Shown here: positions 8,713 through 16,098 of the stretch, one piece after another
Layout: each line of letters starts with the position of its first letter
Numbering within the stretch: the stretch's first letter is position 1
Origin: Gammaproteobacteria bacterium
Lineage (GTDB): Bacteria > Pseudomonadota > Gammaproteobacteria > Xanthomonadales > Rhodanobacteraceae
DNA: 32,945 nt
Reading direction: 5' to 3'
NCBI GenBank assembly: GCA_004295005.1
Contig: SHNG01000195.1
Coordinates: forward strand, 1-32,945
Program-made: the position numbers and the translations under genes
Notes under the pieces: model-generated
The model's input: only the letters and a program-made list of their open reading frames with translations
Told to the model about the DNA's origin: nothing
Database searches by the model: none

Positions 8713-10063
8713 GACCTGCTTCCAGCTGCGGCGAGTCAGTGCAGGATGCGCCCGTCTGCTTCAACTGCAAGCGCAAGGCCATGCATGCATTGATGGCATC
8801 AGCAGGGTTCGTGCTGGACTCCCTGAGCAGGCCCAATGCGCGTTCTGCATCCACGCCAGGCGATGCCTGCAACAGCAACGCGAGGGTGCCGCTGACATGC
8901 GCAGCCGCCAGCGAACTTCCCGAGGCGTAGTCGAAGCTGCCGCCGGGTTCGAGCGTGAGGATATCGGTGCCCGGCGCACTGACCACGCTGGCACCGCCGG
9001 TATTCGACTGATTGATCGTGCGCACACCGATCACGCCATCGAGCGTGCTTGGAAAGCCGTTGAGTGCCGGGTCGGCAGGCAGGGCGGCGACCACGATCTG
9101 GCCGGCCGCCAAGGCATGCCCCAGCAATTCATCGAGCAAGGGATCGCGCGGACCGCCCAGGCTGAGATTGATGACTTCGGCCCTGGACTGAATGGCCGCA
9201 GCCAGCGCCTGGGCGAGGGTGAACGAGTTGCAACGTGCCGAGGCAGACTCTTGCGGTGATGACCAGCAGGCACGGAATGCATGAATCGAAGCAGCCGGTG
9301 CCACGCCGACAATGCCGATGCGATTGTTGGCCAACGCGGCGATCACGCCGGCGACTTCCGTGCCGTGTCGTTCACTGGCCTGCACCGGCACTGCATCACC
9401 CACGAAATCGCGATGTTCAGCGACCTGGCCCTGCAAATCCGGGTGCGTGGCATCCACGGCGGTATCGATGACTGCAACGGAAACGTGCTTGCCGGTTGCC
9501 CATTGCTGGGCGCGTTCCGCGTCGATCACCGAGAAACCGCTTTGCAGTGCGGCATACGGATCATTGAAGCGGCTTGTGCCCGCTGCCGATGCATCGACAG
9601 GTGGAGAATCGACGCTGACCGTGTTGAGGGTCATGTACTCGCGCAGCGGCTCGGCAAGTTTCACGCGCCTGTCTGCGCGCAACCGATCCAGCATTTCCTC
9701 GCGGCTGCTGGATGCCGGCACTTCATACAGCATGCAACGAATTTGCAGCGGCTCTATTGTCCATGCCGCGATCTCGACCAGTCCGTTCGCCTCGGCAATG
9801 CGCCGGGCAGCAGCGCGCGTGCGCTGGCTGCCGGAATAGTCGGGCAGGCCCGCGTAGCCGCGGGGACTGGAACCGATGGCCGCACCCGCATCGGGCTTCT
9901 CGGTGATGGCCACGATGATGCGCCGATCGGTGTTTTCCTCGATGCTGGCGGCGAACGCTCCGACCGAAGCCAGCAACGCCACCAGTGCCGTTGTCCACGG
10001 CCCGATAATTCGGATTGCCCGCCAAAGCGCGCACTCGCTGCGCAGGGTTGCATTCCTCGTCAT
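8699..10063 (-). CDS. subtilisin-like (S8) protein with altered active-site surroundings
   Basis: A 454-residue exported or membrane-anchored S8 protein. It has a hydrophobic segment at about 22-39, a prodomain-like region at about 85-142 (ending RLRADRRVKLAEPL), then the peptidase domain. The triad is present: Asp200 (VAVIDTAVD), His233 (ERHGTEVAGV) and Ser384 (SGSSLAAAHVSG). Two conserved elements differ. The usual AAGN around the oxyanion-hole Asn reads AALP (about 326-329), and the usual GTSxAxPH around the Ser reads GSSLAAAH. It may be a weak, specialised or non-catalytic protease. Its start codon overlaps the anti-sigma stop as ATGA, so it is translationally coupled to the regulator pair. 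Its prodomain-like region resembles the periplasmic end of that anti-sigma factor. A role in signalling or cytochrome-complex maturation is inference. Confidence 0.85.
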   Translation of the reverse strand: MTRNATLRSECALWRAIRIIGPWTTALVALLASVGAFAASIEENTDRRIIVAITEKPDAGAAIGSSPRGYAGLPDYSGSQRTRAAARRIAEANGLVEIAAWTIEPLQIRCMLYEVPASSSREEMLDRLRADRRVKLAEPLREYMTLNTVSVDSPPVDASAAGTSRFNDPYAALQSGFSVIDAERAQQWATGKHVSVAVIDTAVDATHPDLQGQVAEHRDFVGDAVPVQASERHGTEVAGVIAALANNRIGIVGVAPAASIHAFRACWSSPQESASARCNSFTLAQALAAAIQSRAEVINLSLGGPRDPLLDELLGHALAAGQIVVAALPADPALNGFPSTLDGVIGVRTINQSNTGGASVVSAPGTDILTLEPGGSFDYASGSSLAAAHVSGTLALLLQASPGVDAERALGLLRESSTNPADAINACMALRLQLKQTGASCTDSPQLEAGHERG

Positions 10064-10791
10064 GGCGACCTTGCCGCGTCGCCGATGGGTTCGGCCAGCA
10101 GTACGCCCGGGTTTGCACGCAGGCGCTGCAATGTGTCGTTGAGGCTCGCCTTCCTGTCCCCGGATTGCGCGCCCGCTCCGCCGTTTGCCGCCAGGGTGAG
10201 TACGGTCGCTGTCGCATTGCTGCCTGCGATGTGCAAACCCGCTTCAGCCAACAAGGCTTGCAATTCGCCCATGCCAAGCGAGGGTGAAGGCACCAGGCGA
10301 ATGATGCCCTCGGCTGCCTCGGGAGCGGCGGTGCTCAGGGTGGTGTAGGCGGCGGGCTGCTCAGGATTGGATCCTTGCGCAAACCAGAGTGTGCCAAGCA
10401 CGGACAGGCCCAGTGCCTCGACCACCACCATGGCTGCCAGCATGCGCATCAAGCGCCGTTGCCGATGCACTCGACGCGCCGTGCGTTGCGTCTCTTCGCT
10501 GCTGCCCAGGTGCAAGGGAATCTGTGCGAAGTCGCGCCCCTCGTCTTCCGCGTCGATTCGGGCCATGAGCCGCGCCAGCGAAGCCGAGCTATCGCCCACC
10601 GGCGCATGCGCATCCACCGTCATGCCACCCTGGATACGCAACTGGAAATCAAACTCGTCGCGGCAATCGACGCAGCGATCCAGGTGGCGATGCGCAATTT
10701 CGCGCTGCTCCTCGTCAAGGGTGCCGTTGACCATCCAGGGAATCAGGTCCCAGATCTGCCGATGCGCGGGGTCGTAGGGATTCATGCTCAT
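10060..10791 (-). CDS. transmembrane zinc-finger anti-sigma factor with prodomain-like periplasmic end
   Basis: A 243-residue membrane protein. The N-terminal cytoplasmic part carries the zinc anti-sigma motif H36-x3-C40-x2-C43 (HLDRCVDC), as in zf-HC2/ZAS anti-sigma factors. One transmembrane helix lies at about 116-138 and a periplasmic domain of about 100 residues follows. The start ATG at 10791 overlaps the sigma-factor stop (ATGA), which fixes it; upstream in-frame codons lie inside the sigma gene. The periplasmic end (about 176-236, including TLQRLRANPGVLLAEPIG) resembles the prodomain-like region of the adjacent S8 protein. By family knowledge the cytoplasmic part should hold the ECF sigma factor inactive until an envelope signal releases it. 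Confidence 0.87.
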   Translation of the reverse strand: MSMNPYDPAHRQIWDLIPWMVNGTLDEEQREIAHRHLDRCVDCRDEFDFQLRIQGGMTVDAHAPVGDSSASLARLMARIDAEDEGRDFAQIPLHLGSSEETQRTARRVHRQRRLMRMLAAMVVVEALGLSVLGTLWFAQGSNPEQPAAYTTLSTAAPEAAEGIIRLVPSPSLGMGELQALLAEAGLHIAGSNATATVLTLAANGGAGAQSGDRKASLNDTLQRLRANPGVLLAEPIGDAARSP

Positions 10792-11435
10792 TGTGGATTG
10801 GCCTCGTTGCGGGTGTCGCCGCCCAGGGCGGTGAGGCTGCTGCGCAGGCGCACGCGGGCGTGGAACATGCGCGCCTTCACCGTGCCCACCGGGCAATTCA
10901 TGATCTCGGCAATCTCCTCGCAGGATTGGCCAAGGTAGTAAGCCAGCTCGATGGTCATGCGCTGGTCGGGCGGCAACAAGCGCAGGCCTGCGCCCACCCA
11001 TTGCTGTACCTCGGTCAGTTGCGAATGGTTGTGCTGTTCGGGCAACCCGGCGGGATCATCGGCATCCTCATCCATGCCGGTAGCGGCACCGATGTCGAAG
11101 GGCTGGTCGCGCAGGGCCTTCATCAAGGTGCGGTAGGCGATGGCGATGATCCAACTGCGCGGCTTGGCCTCCTCGCGAAAACGCGAGGCGCCCCGCCACA
11201 CCGCCCACAGGGTGCTGTTGACCACTTCATCGACCAGGTCACGTCGAGAGGTGTTGCGGATCAGGAATCGGGCGAGCAGTCCATGGTAGCTTGTGTAAAG
11301 TTGTTCGAATGCCCGCCGGTCGCCGCGCGCTATCGCCTTGATCCAGACGAGATCCTGTGCGTCCGAATCACGGGTGTCGGCAGGGCCACGATTTTCCGCT
11401 TCGGATTTCATGCGCAATCCAGCACCCCAGGGCAT
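10788..11435 (-). CDS. ECF-type RNA polymerase sigma factor
   Basis: A 215-residue sigma-70 family ECF factor. Region 2 is at about residues 40-108 (AFEQLYTSYHGLLARFL, with RFREEAKPRSWIIAIAYR as the core and promoter-melting part). Region 4 is at about 150-205 (LLPPDQRMTIELAYYLGQ, then CEEIAEIMNCPVGTVKARMFHAR as the -35-reading helix-turn-helix). An acidic linker joins them. Two starts are possible, 11435 or 11411 (MKSEAENRG); neither has a strong ribosome-binding site. It heads the operon running to the cupredoxin gene and overlaps the anti-sigma gene by four bases, so it is likely autoregulated and the probable activator of the electron-transfer genes. This is inference from order. Confidence 0.9.
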   Translation of the reverse strand: MPWGAGLRMKSEAENRGPADTRDSDAQDLVWIKAIARGDRRAFEQLYTSYHGLLARFLIRNTSRRDLVDEVVNSTLWAVWRGASRFREEAKPRSWIIAIAYRTLMKALRDQPFDIGAATGMDEDADDPAGLPEQHNHSQLTEVQQWVGAGLRLLPPDQRMTIELAYYLGQSCEEIAEIMNCPVGTVKARMFHARVRLRSSLTALGGDTRNEANPQ

Positions 11436-11456
11436 AGGCCAACGATGTATGTACCC

Positions 11457-11478
11457 GGTTGTAACGCAAAAGGTTGCC
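11457..11478 (-). promoter_or_regulatory. candidate promoter element upstream of the sigma-factor operon
   Basis: Read on the - strand, the 22 bases begin GGCAACC and end CAACC, with a 10-base A/T-richer gap between the repeats. A GGxAAC-like block is a common -35 for ECF sigma factors. It lies 22 bases upstream of the longer sigma start and 46 bases upstream of the shorter one. No convincing -10 is visible. It also overlaps the TorF-like gene's 5' region, so it could serve either side. Confidence 0.25.
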
Positions 11479-11504
11479 TTGATCCCTCAACACAGGATGC
11501 GCCC

Positions 11505-12290
11505 TTGATCACGGCTTGTCCTGCGCGGCGTGCTCCCGGTTCTGTGCAACCCACGCGGTTCGCCTGGGCATGCGCCTTGCACCTGGCCCTGGTTGTGGCG
11601 CCATTGGCGTCTTCGGCACAGGCGCAAACCTGGGGCGGGGCGCTTGGCGCAAGCTCGGAGAACATCTATCGCGGCATCGGGCAAAGCCGGGGCGACCCCA
11701 GCGTGTTTGCCGACCTGCATGTGGGACTGGGCGGAAACTGGCTGCTGGGGATCAATGCCGCCAGCGTGCACCCGCAAGACCGGCCCGCGGATAGCCAATT
11801 CAGCCTCTATGCCGATCGGCGTTGGCGCTTCGGCACGGATTGGTCGGCCAAACTGGGATTCGTGCATTACGACAGCCTGCACAGCGAAAACCACGATGGC
11901 CTGCGTTACGACGAACTGAACGCGGCGATCGCCTGGCGCGGGCGCTGGGTGTCCACCCTGGCCTGGTCACCGCGCGTCAACAACGCCTACCTGGATGTGA
12001 TCAGCGACGACGTCGCCTGGCTGTGGGCCGAAACCGCCTGGCACCAACCGATAGGCGATCACCTGAGTCTGGATGCGGGCATTGGATTCGGCCATCCGGT
12101 ACATGCGCCACCGCATGACTACCACTACGCCAATCTCGGCGTGACCTTCGCTGTCGCCAGTGCTTCCCTGAGCGTCGGTCGCATCTGGGCCAGCGAACGC
12201 AAGTACAGCTACGAGTTGTTCAACTTCCCCTACGAACTGACCCTGCCCTCGCGCCAACGCTGGGTGGCATCGGTGATGTGGTTGTTCTGA
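11505..12290 (+). CDS. TorF-like outer-membrane beta-barrel protein (putative porin)
   Basis: About 261 residues. A signal peptide (RFAWACALHLALVVAPLASSAQA, cut before QTWGG) leads into a small beta-barrel with the family's opening GALGASSENIYRGIGQSRGDPSVFADLHVG and the terminal strand RQRWVASVMWLF. This matches the TorF/Gcw_chp group of putative porins. I prefer the TTG at 11505 because AGGA (11494-11497) sits seven bases upstream and the signal peptide is then of normal length. The only in-frame ATG, at 11445, would add about 20 residues to an already long leader. The gene is divergent from the ECF/electron-transfer operon and may share its control region. The solute passed is unknown. Confidence 0.8.
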   Translation: MITACPARRAPGSVQPTRFAWACALHLALVVAPLASSAQAQTWGGALGASSENIYRGIGQSRGDPSVFADLHVGLGGNWLLGINAASVHPQDRPADSQFSLYADRRWRFGTDWSAKLGFVHYDSLHSENHDGLRYDELNAAIAWRGRWVSTLAWSPRVNNAYLDVISDDVAWLWAETAWHQPIGDHLSLDAGIGFGHPVHAPPHDYHYANLGVTFAVASASLSVGRIWASERKYSYELFNFPYELTLPSRQRWVASVMWLF

Positions 12291-12428
12291 GTCCACAGGT
12301 GCTTTTCGCGGTTTCACACCGGGGCGATGCGGCCTCAATGGAAATACGCTTCACGATCGCGCGCGGCGACCGCGTGCTGTCGATGACCTTCGCAGATTTG
12401 GTGGATGCGGGCACGGATCGCTTGCGCA

Positions 12429-12797
12429 TCAGGGCCAACTCACGCCAAAGCGCGAGGCCAGTGATGCCAACGGCTTGTCCAATGTCCACAGGCGCGCACC
12501 CGGCGTCAACCGGGCGGAGGCGAGCAAGCTCACGTCCACCAAGCCACAACCCAGGCCGTAAAGTTTTTCACTCTCGATGAAAGCCAGCACTTCGGTCTGG
12601 CTGGCCTGCTGTGCCCAGCGCAAGCGCGCCAGATCGGCCAGCGTGCGCTGGCGCGGTGCGGGTGGTGTGCCGCAGGCCAGCTCGGTCAGAACGAACGGAT
12701 GAATCAACACCGCGTCGCTCGTCATCAAGCCAACCAACCTGGTGTTGCCGCTGCGGAAGTGATCCACCCAGACGCTGGTGTCCACCAACACGTCCAT
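12429..12797 (-). CDS. vapC: VapC toxin (PIN-domain ribonuclease)
   Basis: A 122-residue complete PIN domain. All four acidic metal-binding positions are visible: Asp6 (MDVLVDTSVWVDHF), Glu39 (LTELACG), Asp88 (GLVDVSLLASA) and Asp107 (LWTLDKPL). VapC proteins are Mg-dependent endoribonucleases that cut specific RNAs, often tRNA or rRNA, when not bound by VapB. The ATG at 12797 follows the vapB stop by four bases, typical of the two-gene TA operon. Upstream in-frame codons lie inside vapB. The target RNA cannot be inferred. Confidence 0.92.
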   Translation of the reverse strand: MDVLVDTSVWVDHFRSGNTRLVGLMTSDAVLIHPFVLTELACGTPPAPRQRTLADLARLRWAQQASQTEVLAFIESEKLYGLGCGLVDVSLLASARLTPGARLWTLDKPLASLASRFGVSWP

Positions 12798-12801
12798 GGG
12801 C

Positions 12802-13014
12802 TTACCGCACCCGACCGGCTGGCGCTGCCCGGCGGCGCGGAATGTCCGGCATCCGTGCTGCCTTGCCGCCCAGTGCCGCGAGGCGTTTGGCCGACTGCAC
12901 ACGCACGAAGGTTCGCAGGGCCTCGCGGAACAGCTCGGCCTTGTCCGTACCGGGTGCGGCCAACTCCAGCGCCTGCTCGTACAGGCTGTCATCCAGGGTG
13001 ACGGTTGTGCGCAT
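12802..13014 (-). CDS. vapB: VapB antitoxin
   Basis: A 70-residue antitoxin. It starts MRTTVTLDDSLYEQALELA, a ribbon-helix-helix-like DNA-binding N-terminus of the VapB (DUF2191-like) type. The ERF/KAELFREALRTFV helix and the RRLAALGGKA-type segment seen in this family follow, and the basic C-terminal tail is the part that usually wraps the toxin. A GGAG ribosome-binding site precedes the start. Family members bind VapC and, as the complex, repress their own promoter. A palindrome that could be this operator lies at 13029-13060. The pair sits after the sugar permease gene on the same strand but has its own upstream control region. Confidence 0.88.
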   Translation of the reverse strand: MRTTVTLDDSLYEQALELAAPGTDKAELFREALRTFVRVQSAKRLAALGGKAARMPDIPRRRAAPAGRVR

Positions 13015-13028
13015 GCGCGTACTCCGAC

Positions 13029-13060
13029 TGATGCGTCAATTGATGCGATTGTGCATCAAT
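13029..13060. promoter_or_regulatory. candidate VapBC operator (inverted plus direct repeats)
   Basis: ATTGATGC at 13039-13046 and GCATCAAT at 13053-13060 form a perfect 8-bp inverted repeat with a 6-base spacer. TGATGCG also occurs twice, 12 bases apart (13029 and 13041). The site ends 15 bases upstream of the vapB start, where VapBC complexes typically bind. Promoter hexamers nearby are weak. Confidence 0.5.
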
Positions 13061-13118
13061 CCAGGTGCCGCAACAATTGTCGACCCCCCTGCCAAGGCGG
13101 CGACCGTGAGCGTGTGCC

Positions 13119-14924
13119 TCAACGAAAATGCGCCTCGATTTCCTCCAGGGTTTTGCCCTTGGTTTCCGGCAGCAGGAAGCTGGCGACGAGGAAGTAGGCC
13201 AGGGTGCAGCCGGCCCAGAAGATGAACATGCTGGCGTAGCCGTGGCGGCCGACCATGGGCAGAAACACCGCGGCAATCGAGGTGGAGACGAACTGGTTGA
13301 TCACCAGTGCGATGCTCATGCCGTTGGAGCGGATGCGGGTCGGCATCAGCTCCGAGAGTGCCAGCCATACGCACACGCCGGGGCCAACGGCGAAGAAGGC
13401 GACAAAGAACAACAGGCAGATGGTCACCACCCAGCCGTGGGTGGGCGAGGGCACCGCACCGAGGCTGGCGCGCTCGAGTTCCAGCGGTGCCTGCGCGGCG
13501 CTGGCGGGGTCGGGAAACGGATTGAGGTGCAAGGTGCGGAAGAATGCGCCGATCACGCTGTCCGGTTGCACCGCGGCGTCGCGCCGGATATGCAATTCGA
13601 CGTCACCGACCGCGTCGCTGCGCAGGGACCGCACGTTGCTGAAGCCGCCGTAGCGGTAGGCCACGGTCAACTGTTGAGGTTGCGCGGTGTCGATCACGCC
13701 CAGGCGCCGCCATTGTTCGGCATCCAGGCGAAGGGTCAGCGCGTCAGCGTTGATCTGTTGCGCCAGAATCGGGCGTACATCGACCTGTCCGCGTTCGGCC
13801 TTCACGAACAATGTGGACAAGGCCAGCAAGGCGACCACGATGCCGCCGCTGCCCAGCATGAGCAGAAACTTGCGGCCCTTGCGATCAACCAGTACCAGCG
13901 CCACCACGGTCATCAGCGCATTGACCATTTTCACGCTGACATCGCCCCAGTTGGCGACGGCACCGGGCAGGCCGGCATGATTGAGGATGTTGACCACGTA
14001 GGCGAGGATCGAATTCATGCCGGTGGCCTGGGTCAGCGCGAGGATGACGCAGGCCAACAGGAACGGCCGCAGATAGCGGCGACTGAGCAGGCGATCGCGT
14101 TCGTGCGTCACGCCATGATCGGACGGCGCTTGCTCCTGCATCTGCTGCAAGGTGGATTCCACTTGTGCCATTGGCAGCGTGCTTTGCAATGCCGCGCGCG
14201 CCTGGCGCAGGCGACCGCGCCGCGCAAGCCAGCGGGGAGATTCGTGCAGCAACAGGCCGCCAAGGGTGAACACCAGGCCAGGCAGCAGGCTGCTCCAGAA
14301 GATCATGCGCCAGGCGCGATCCTTGACTGCGAACAGGGCCTGCTGCTGTTCCGCGGGCGAGAGTTGGCGAACCGACTCGGTGGCGACATCCACCACATGC
14401 GCCTGGTGCAGGCCGATCAATGCAGCGACCACCAAACCGATGGTGAGCAGCAACTGGAACATTGCCATGCCGCGTCCGCGCCGTTCCGGGCTGAGCACTT
14501 CCGCCAGATACAGCGGCACTGCCACGCCGATCAATCCGCCACTGACGCCTTGCAACAGGCGACCGAGCAACAAGGGCAGGTAACCGGAGGCCAGCGCCAT
14601 GATCGGAATGCTGGCGGTGAACAGTGCGCCGCTGAGCACCATCACGCTGCGTCGGCCAATCAGATCCGACAGCGCGCCGGCAAACAGTGCCGACAGCACG
14701 CTGCCCAGCAACACCGCGGCAACCACGAAGCTCAGTTGCTGGGTGGTCAACTGCCAACTTGTGCTGGCGGTGGCTTCGAGATAGGGCAGGGCGCCTGCGA
14801 TGATGCCGAGGTCGATGCCGTACAGCAGTCCACCCATGCCGGCGATGAACAGCAGGTAGCGCAGGTGCCAGCGCGGATCCGTCGGCTCGGCATGCGGGTT
14901 TGTCGCGGCGGCGGCCTGGCTCAT
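13119..14924 (-). CDS. MFS sugar-porter permease with a large periplasmic insertion
   Basis: A 601-residue inner-membrane transporter of the sugar porter branch of MFS. It has GLLYGIDLGIIAGALPYLE in helix 1, DLIGRRSVMVLSG in loop 2-3, SPERRGRGMAMFQ after helix 4, LLHESPRWLARRGR in the middle loop, and a second RKGRK loop. About 600 residues is well above the usual 450-500. The excess is a non-membrane stretch at about residues 376-497 between transmembrane helices 9 and 10, on the periplasmic side by topology. The gene ends the sugar operon and follows the deacetylase gene closely. A GalNAc, galactose or related sugar is the likely cargo, by analogy with the AgaP permease of Shewanella. The cargo is inference. 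Confidence 0.87.
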   Translation of the reverse strand: MSQAAAATNPHAEPTDPRWHLRYLLFIAGMGGLLYGIDLGIIAGALPYLEATASTSWQLTTQQLSFVVAAVLLGSVLSALFAGALSDLIGRRSVMVLSGALFTASIPIMALASGYLPLLLGRLLQGVSGGLIGVAVPLYLAEVLSPERRGRGMAMFQLLLTIGLVVAALIGLHQAHVVDVATESVRQLSPAEQQQALFAVKDRAWRMIFWSSLLPGLVFTLGGLLLHESPRWLARRGRLRQARAALQSTLPMAQVESTLQQMQEQAPSDHGVTHERDRLLSRRYLRPFLLACVILALTQATGMNSILAYVVNILNHAGLPGAVANWGDVSVKMVNALMTVVALVLVDRKGRKFLLMLGSGGIVVALLALSTLFVKAERGQVDVRPILAQQINADALTLRLDAEQWRRLGVIDTAQPQQLTVAYRYGGFSNVRSLRSDAVGDVELHIRRDAAVQPDSVIGAFFRTLHLNPFPDPASAAQAPLELERASLGAVPSPTHGWVVTICLLFFVAFFAVGPGVCVWLALSELMPTRIRSNGMSIALVINQFVSTSIAAVFLPMVGRHGYASMFIFWAGCTLAYFLVASFLLPETKGKTLEEIEAHFR

Positions 14925-14966
14925 CGTGGGATTCCTGTGGCGGGAAGGGGCGGGTGGGTTGGCGGA

Positions 14967-16079
14967 TCAATGCGGCGCAATCGGTTCGCCTTCGACAAAC
15001 ACCTGGCGGATGGCGAGATTGGAATCGAGCAGCACCAGATCGGCAAAGGCTCCCGGTTCGATGCGACCGCGATCCTGCACACCGAGATAATCCGCCGGAT
15101 AGCGTGACACGCGGTTGCTCGCGTCGGCCAGGTCGAGGCCGATGGAGACCAGGTTGCGCAGGGCCTGATCCATGGTCAATGCACTGCCGGCCAGCGAGCT
15201 GCCGTCGGCCAGGCGCACGCAACCCAGGCACTTGTGCACGCGCTGCACGCCGAGTGCGTATTCGCCATCGGGCATGCCGGTGGCGGCGGTGGCGTCGGTG
15301 ATGGCATAGAGCTTGGGAATCGCGCGCAGCGCGGCGCGGATCATGCCCGCATGCACATGCGCAAGGTCGGGAATCAGCTCGGCATACTCGGCATGTGCGA
15401 GCGCTGCCGCGGCGATGCCCGGTTCGCGATGGTGGGTGCCGCTCATGCCGTTGAACAGGTGGGTGAAGCCACTCGCACCGGCGCGCAAGGCCGCCACGCC
15501 GTCATCGTAGGTACCTGCGCTGTGGCCAACCTGCACGCGGATGCCCAGGGCGGTGAGCGCGGGAATCAGCGCGGTGTGCTCGCCGATTTCCGGGGCCAGG
15601 GTCAGCACCCTGATCGGCGCGATCGCGTGCAGGCGTTTCACCTGTTCGAGCGTCGCCTCGACCACCAGCGGCGGTTGTGCGCCGAGTCGTTGCGCACTCA
15701 GATACGGCCCTTCGAGGTGCACGCCGAGCACGCGTGCGCAGCCTGGTGCGCGGGAGTCGATGGCCTTCGACAAGCCGCGCAGCGCGTGCACGATGTCGTC
15801 CTCGCTCGCCGTCATGGTGGTGCCGAGCATGGCCGTGGTGCCGTGCCGCACGTGCGTGCGCGCGACCGTGTGCGCGGCCTCGCCACCATCCATGATGTCC
15901 ACTGCGGATGCGCCGTGCACATGCAGGTCGATGAAGCCGGGCAGGATCCACGGGGCGTCGTCGGTCACCACGCCGGGGTCGGCATGGATCTCGAGGATGC
16001 GGCTGTCGAATCCGATCTCGCCGTGCACCACGCCGCCCGGGGTCAGGATGCGGCCGCGAAGTCTTCCGCCAGTCTTCAT
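14967..16079 (-). CDS. nagA: N-acetylglucosamine/galactosamine-6-phosphate deacetylase
   Basis: A 370-residue amidohydrolase that removes acetate from an N-acetylhexosamine 6-phosphate. Visible motifs are PGFIDLHVHG (His53, His55), HLEGPY (Glu123), GHSAGT (His186), HLFNGMSGTHHREPG (His207) and ITDATAATG (Asp262, catalytic). These cover the metal site and the sugar-phosphate site of the NagA/AgaA family. The ATG at 16079 has AAGGG six bases upstream and starts 19 bases after the beta-galactosidase stop; an earlier in-frame ATG would overlap that gene. Given AgaS and GatZ homologues in the operon, the in vivo substrate is more likely GalNAc-6-phosphate (AgaA role) than GlcNAc-6-phosphate, but sequence alone does not separate these. 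Confidence 0.9.
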   Translation of the reverse strand: MKTGGRLRGRILTPGGVVHGEIGFDSRILEIHADPGVVTDDAPWILPGFIDLHVHGASAVDIMDGGEAAHTVARTHVRHGTTAMLGTTMTASEDDIVHALRGLSKAIDSRAPGCARVLGVHLEGPYLSAQRLGAQPPLVVEATLEQVKRLHAIAPIRVLTLAPEIGEHTALIPALTALGIRVQVGHSAGTYDDGVAALRAGASGFTHLFNGMSGTHHREPGIAAAALAHAEYAELIPDLAHVHAGMIRAALRAIPKLYAITDATAATGMPDGEYALGVQRVHKCLGCVRLADGSSLAGSALTMDQALRNLVSIGLDLADASNRVSRYPADYLGVQDRGRIEPGAFADLVLLDSNLAIRQVFVEGEPIAPH

Positions 16080-16098
16080 TTCAGCCCTTCGCGCATGT

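Noticed and set aside
12278-12580. A 100-codon + strand frame after the TorF-like gene
   Set aside because: It overlaps vapC in antisense, and its 3' half is low-complexity Arg/Ser/Pro. I see nothing coding in 12291-12428.
13128-15107. A 659-codon open frame on the + strand opposite the permease gene
   Set aside because: It is the exact antisense of a clear MFS transporter, has a His/Gln-rich low-complexity product, and has no ribosome-binding site.
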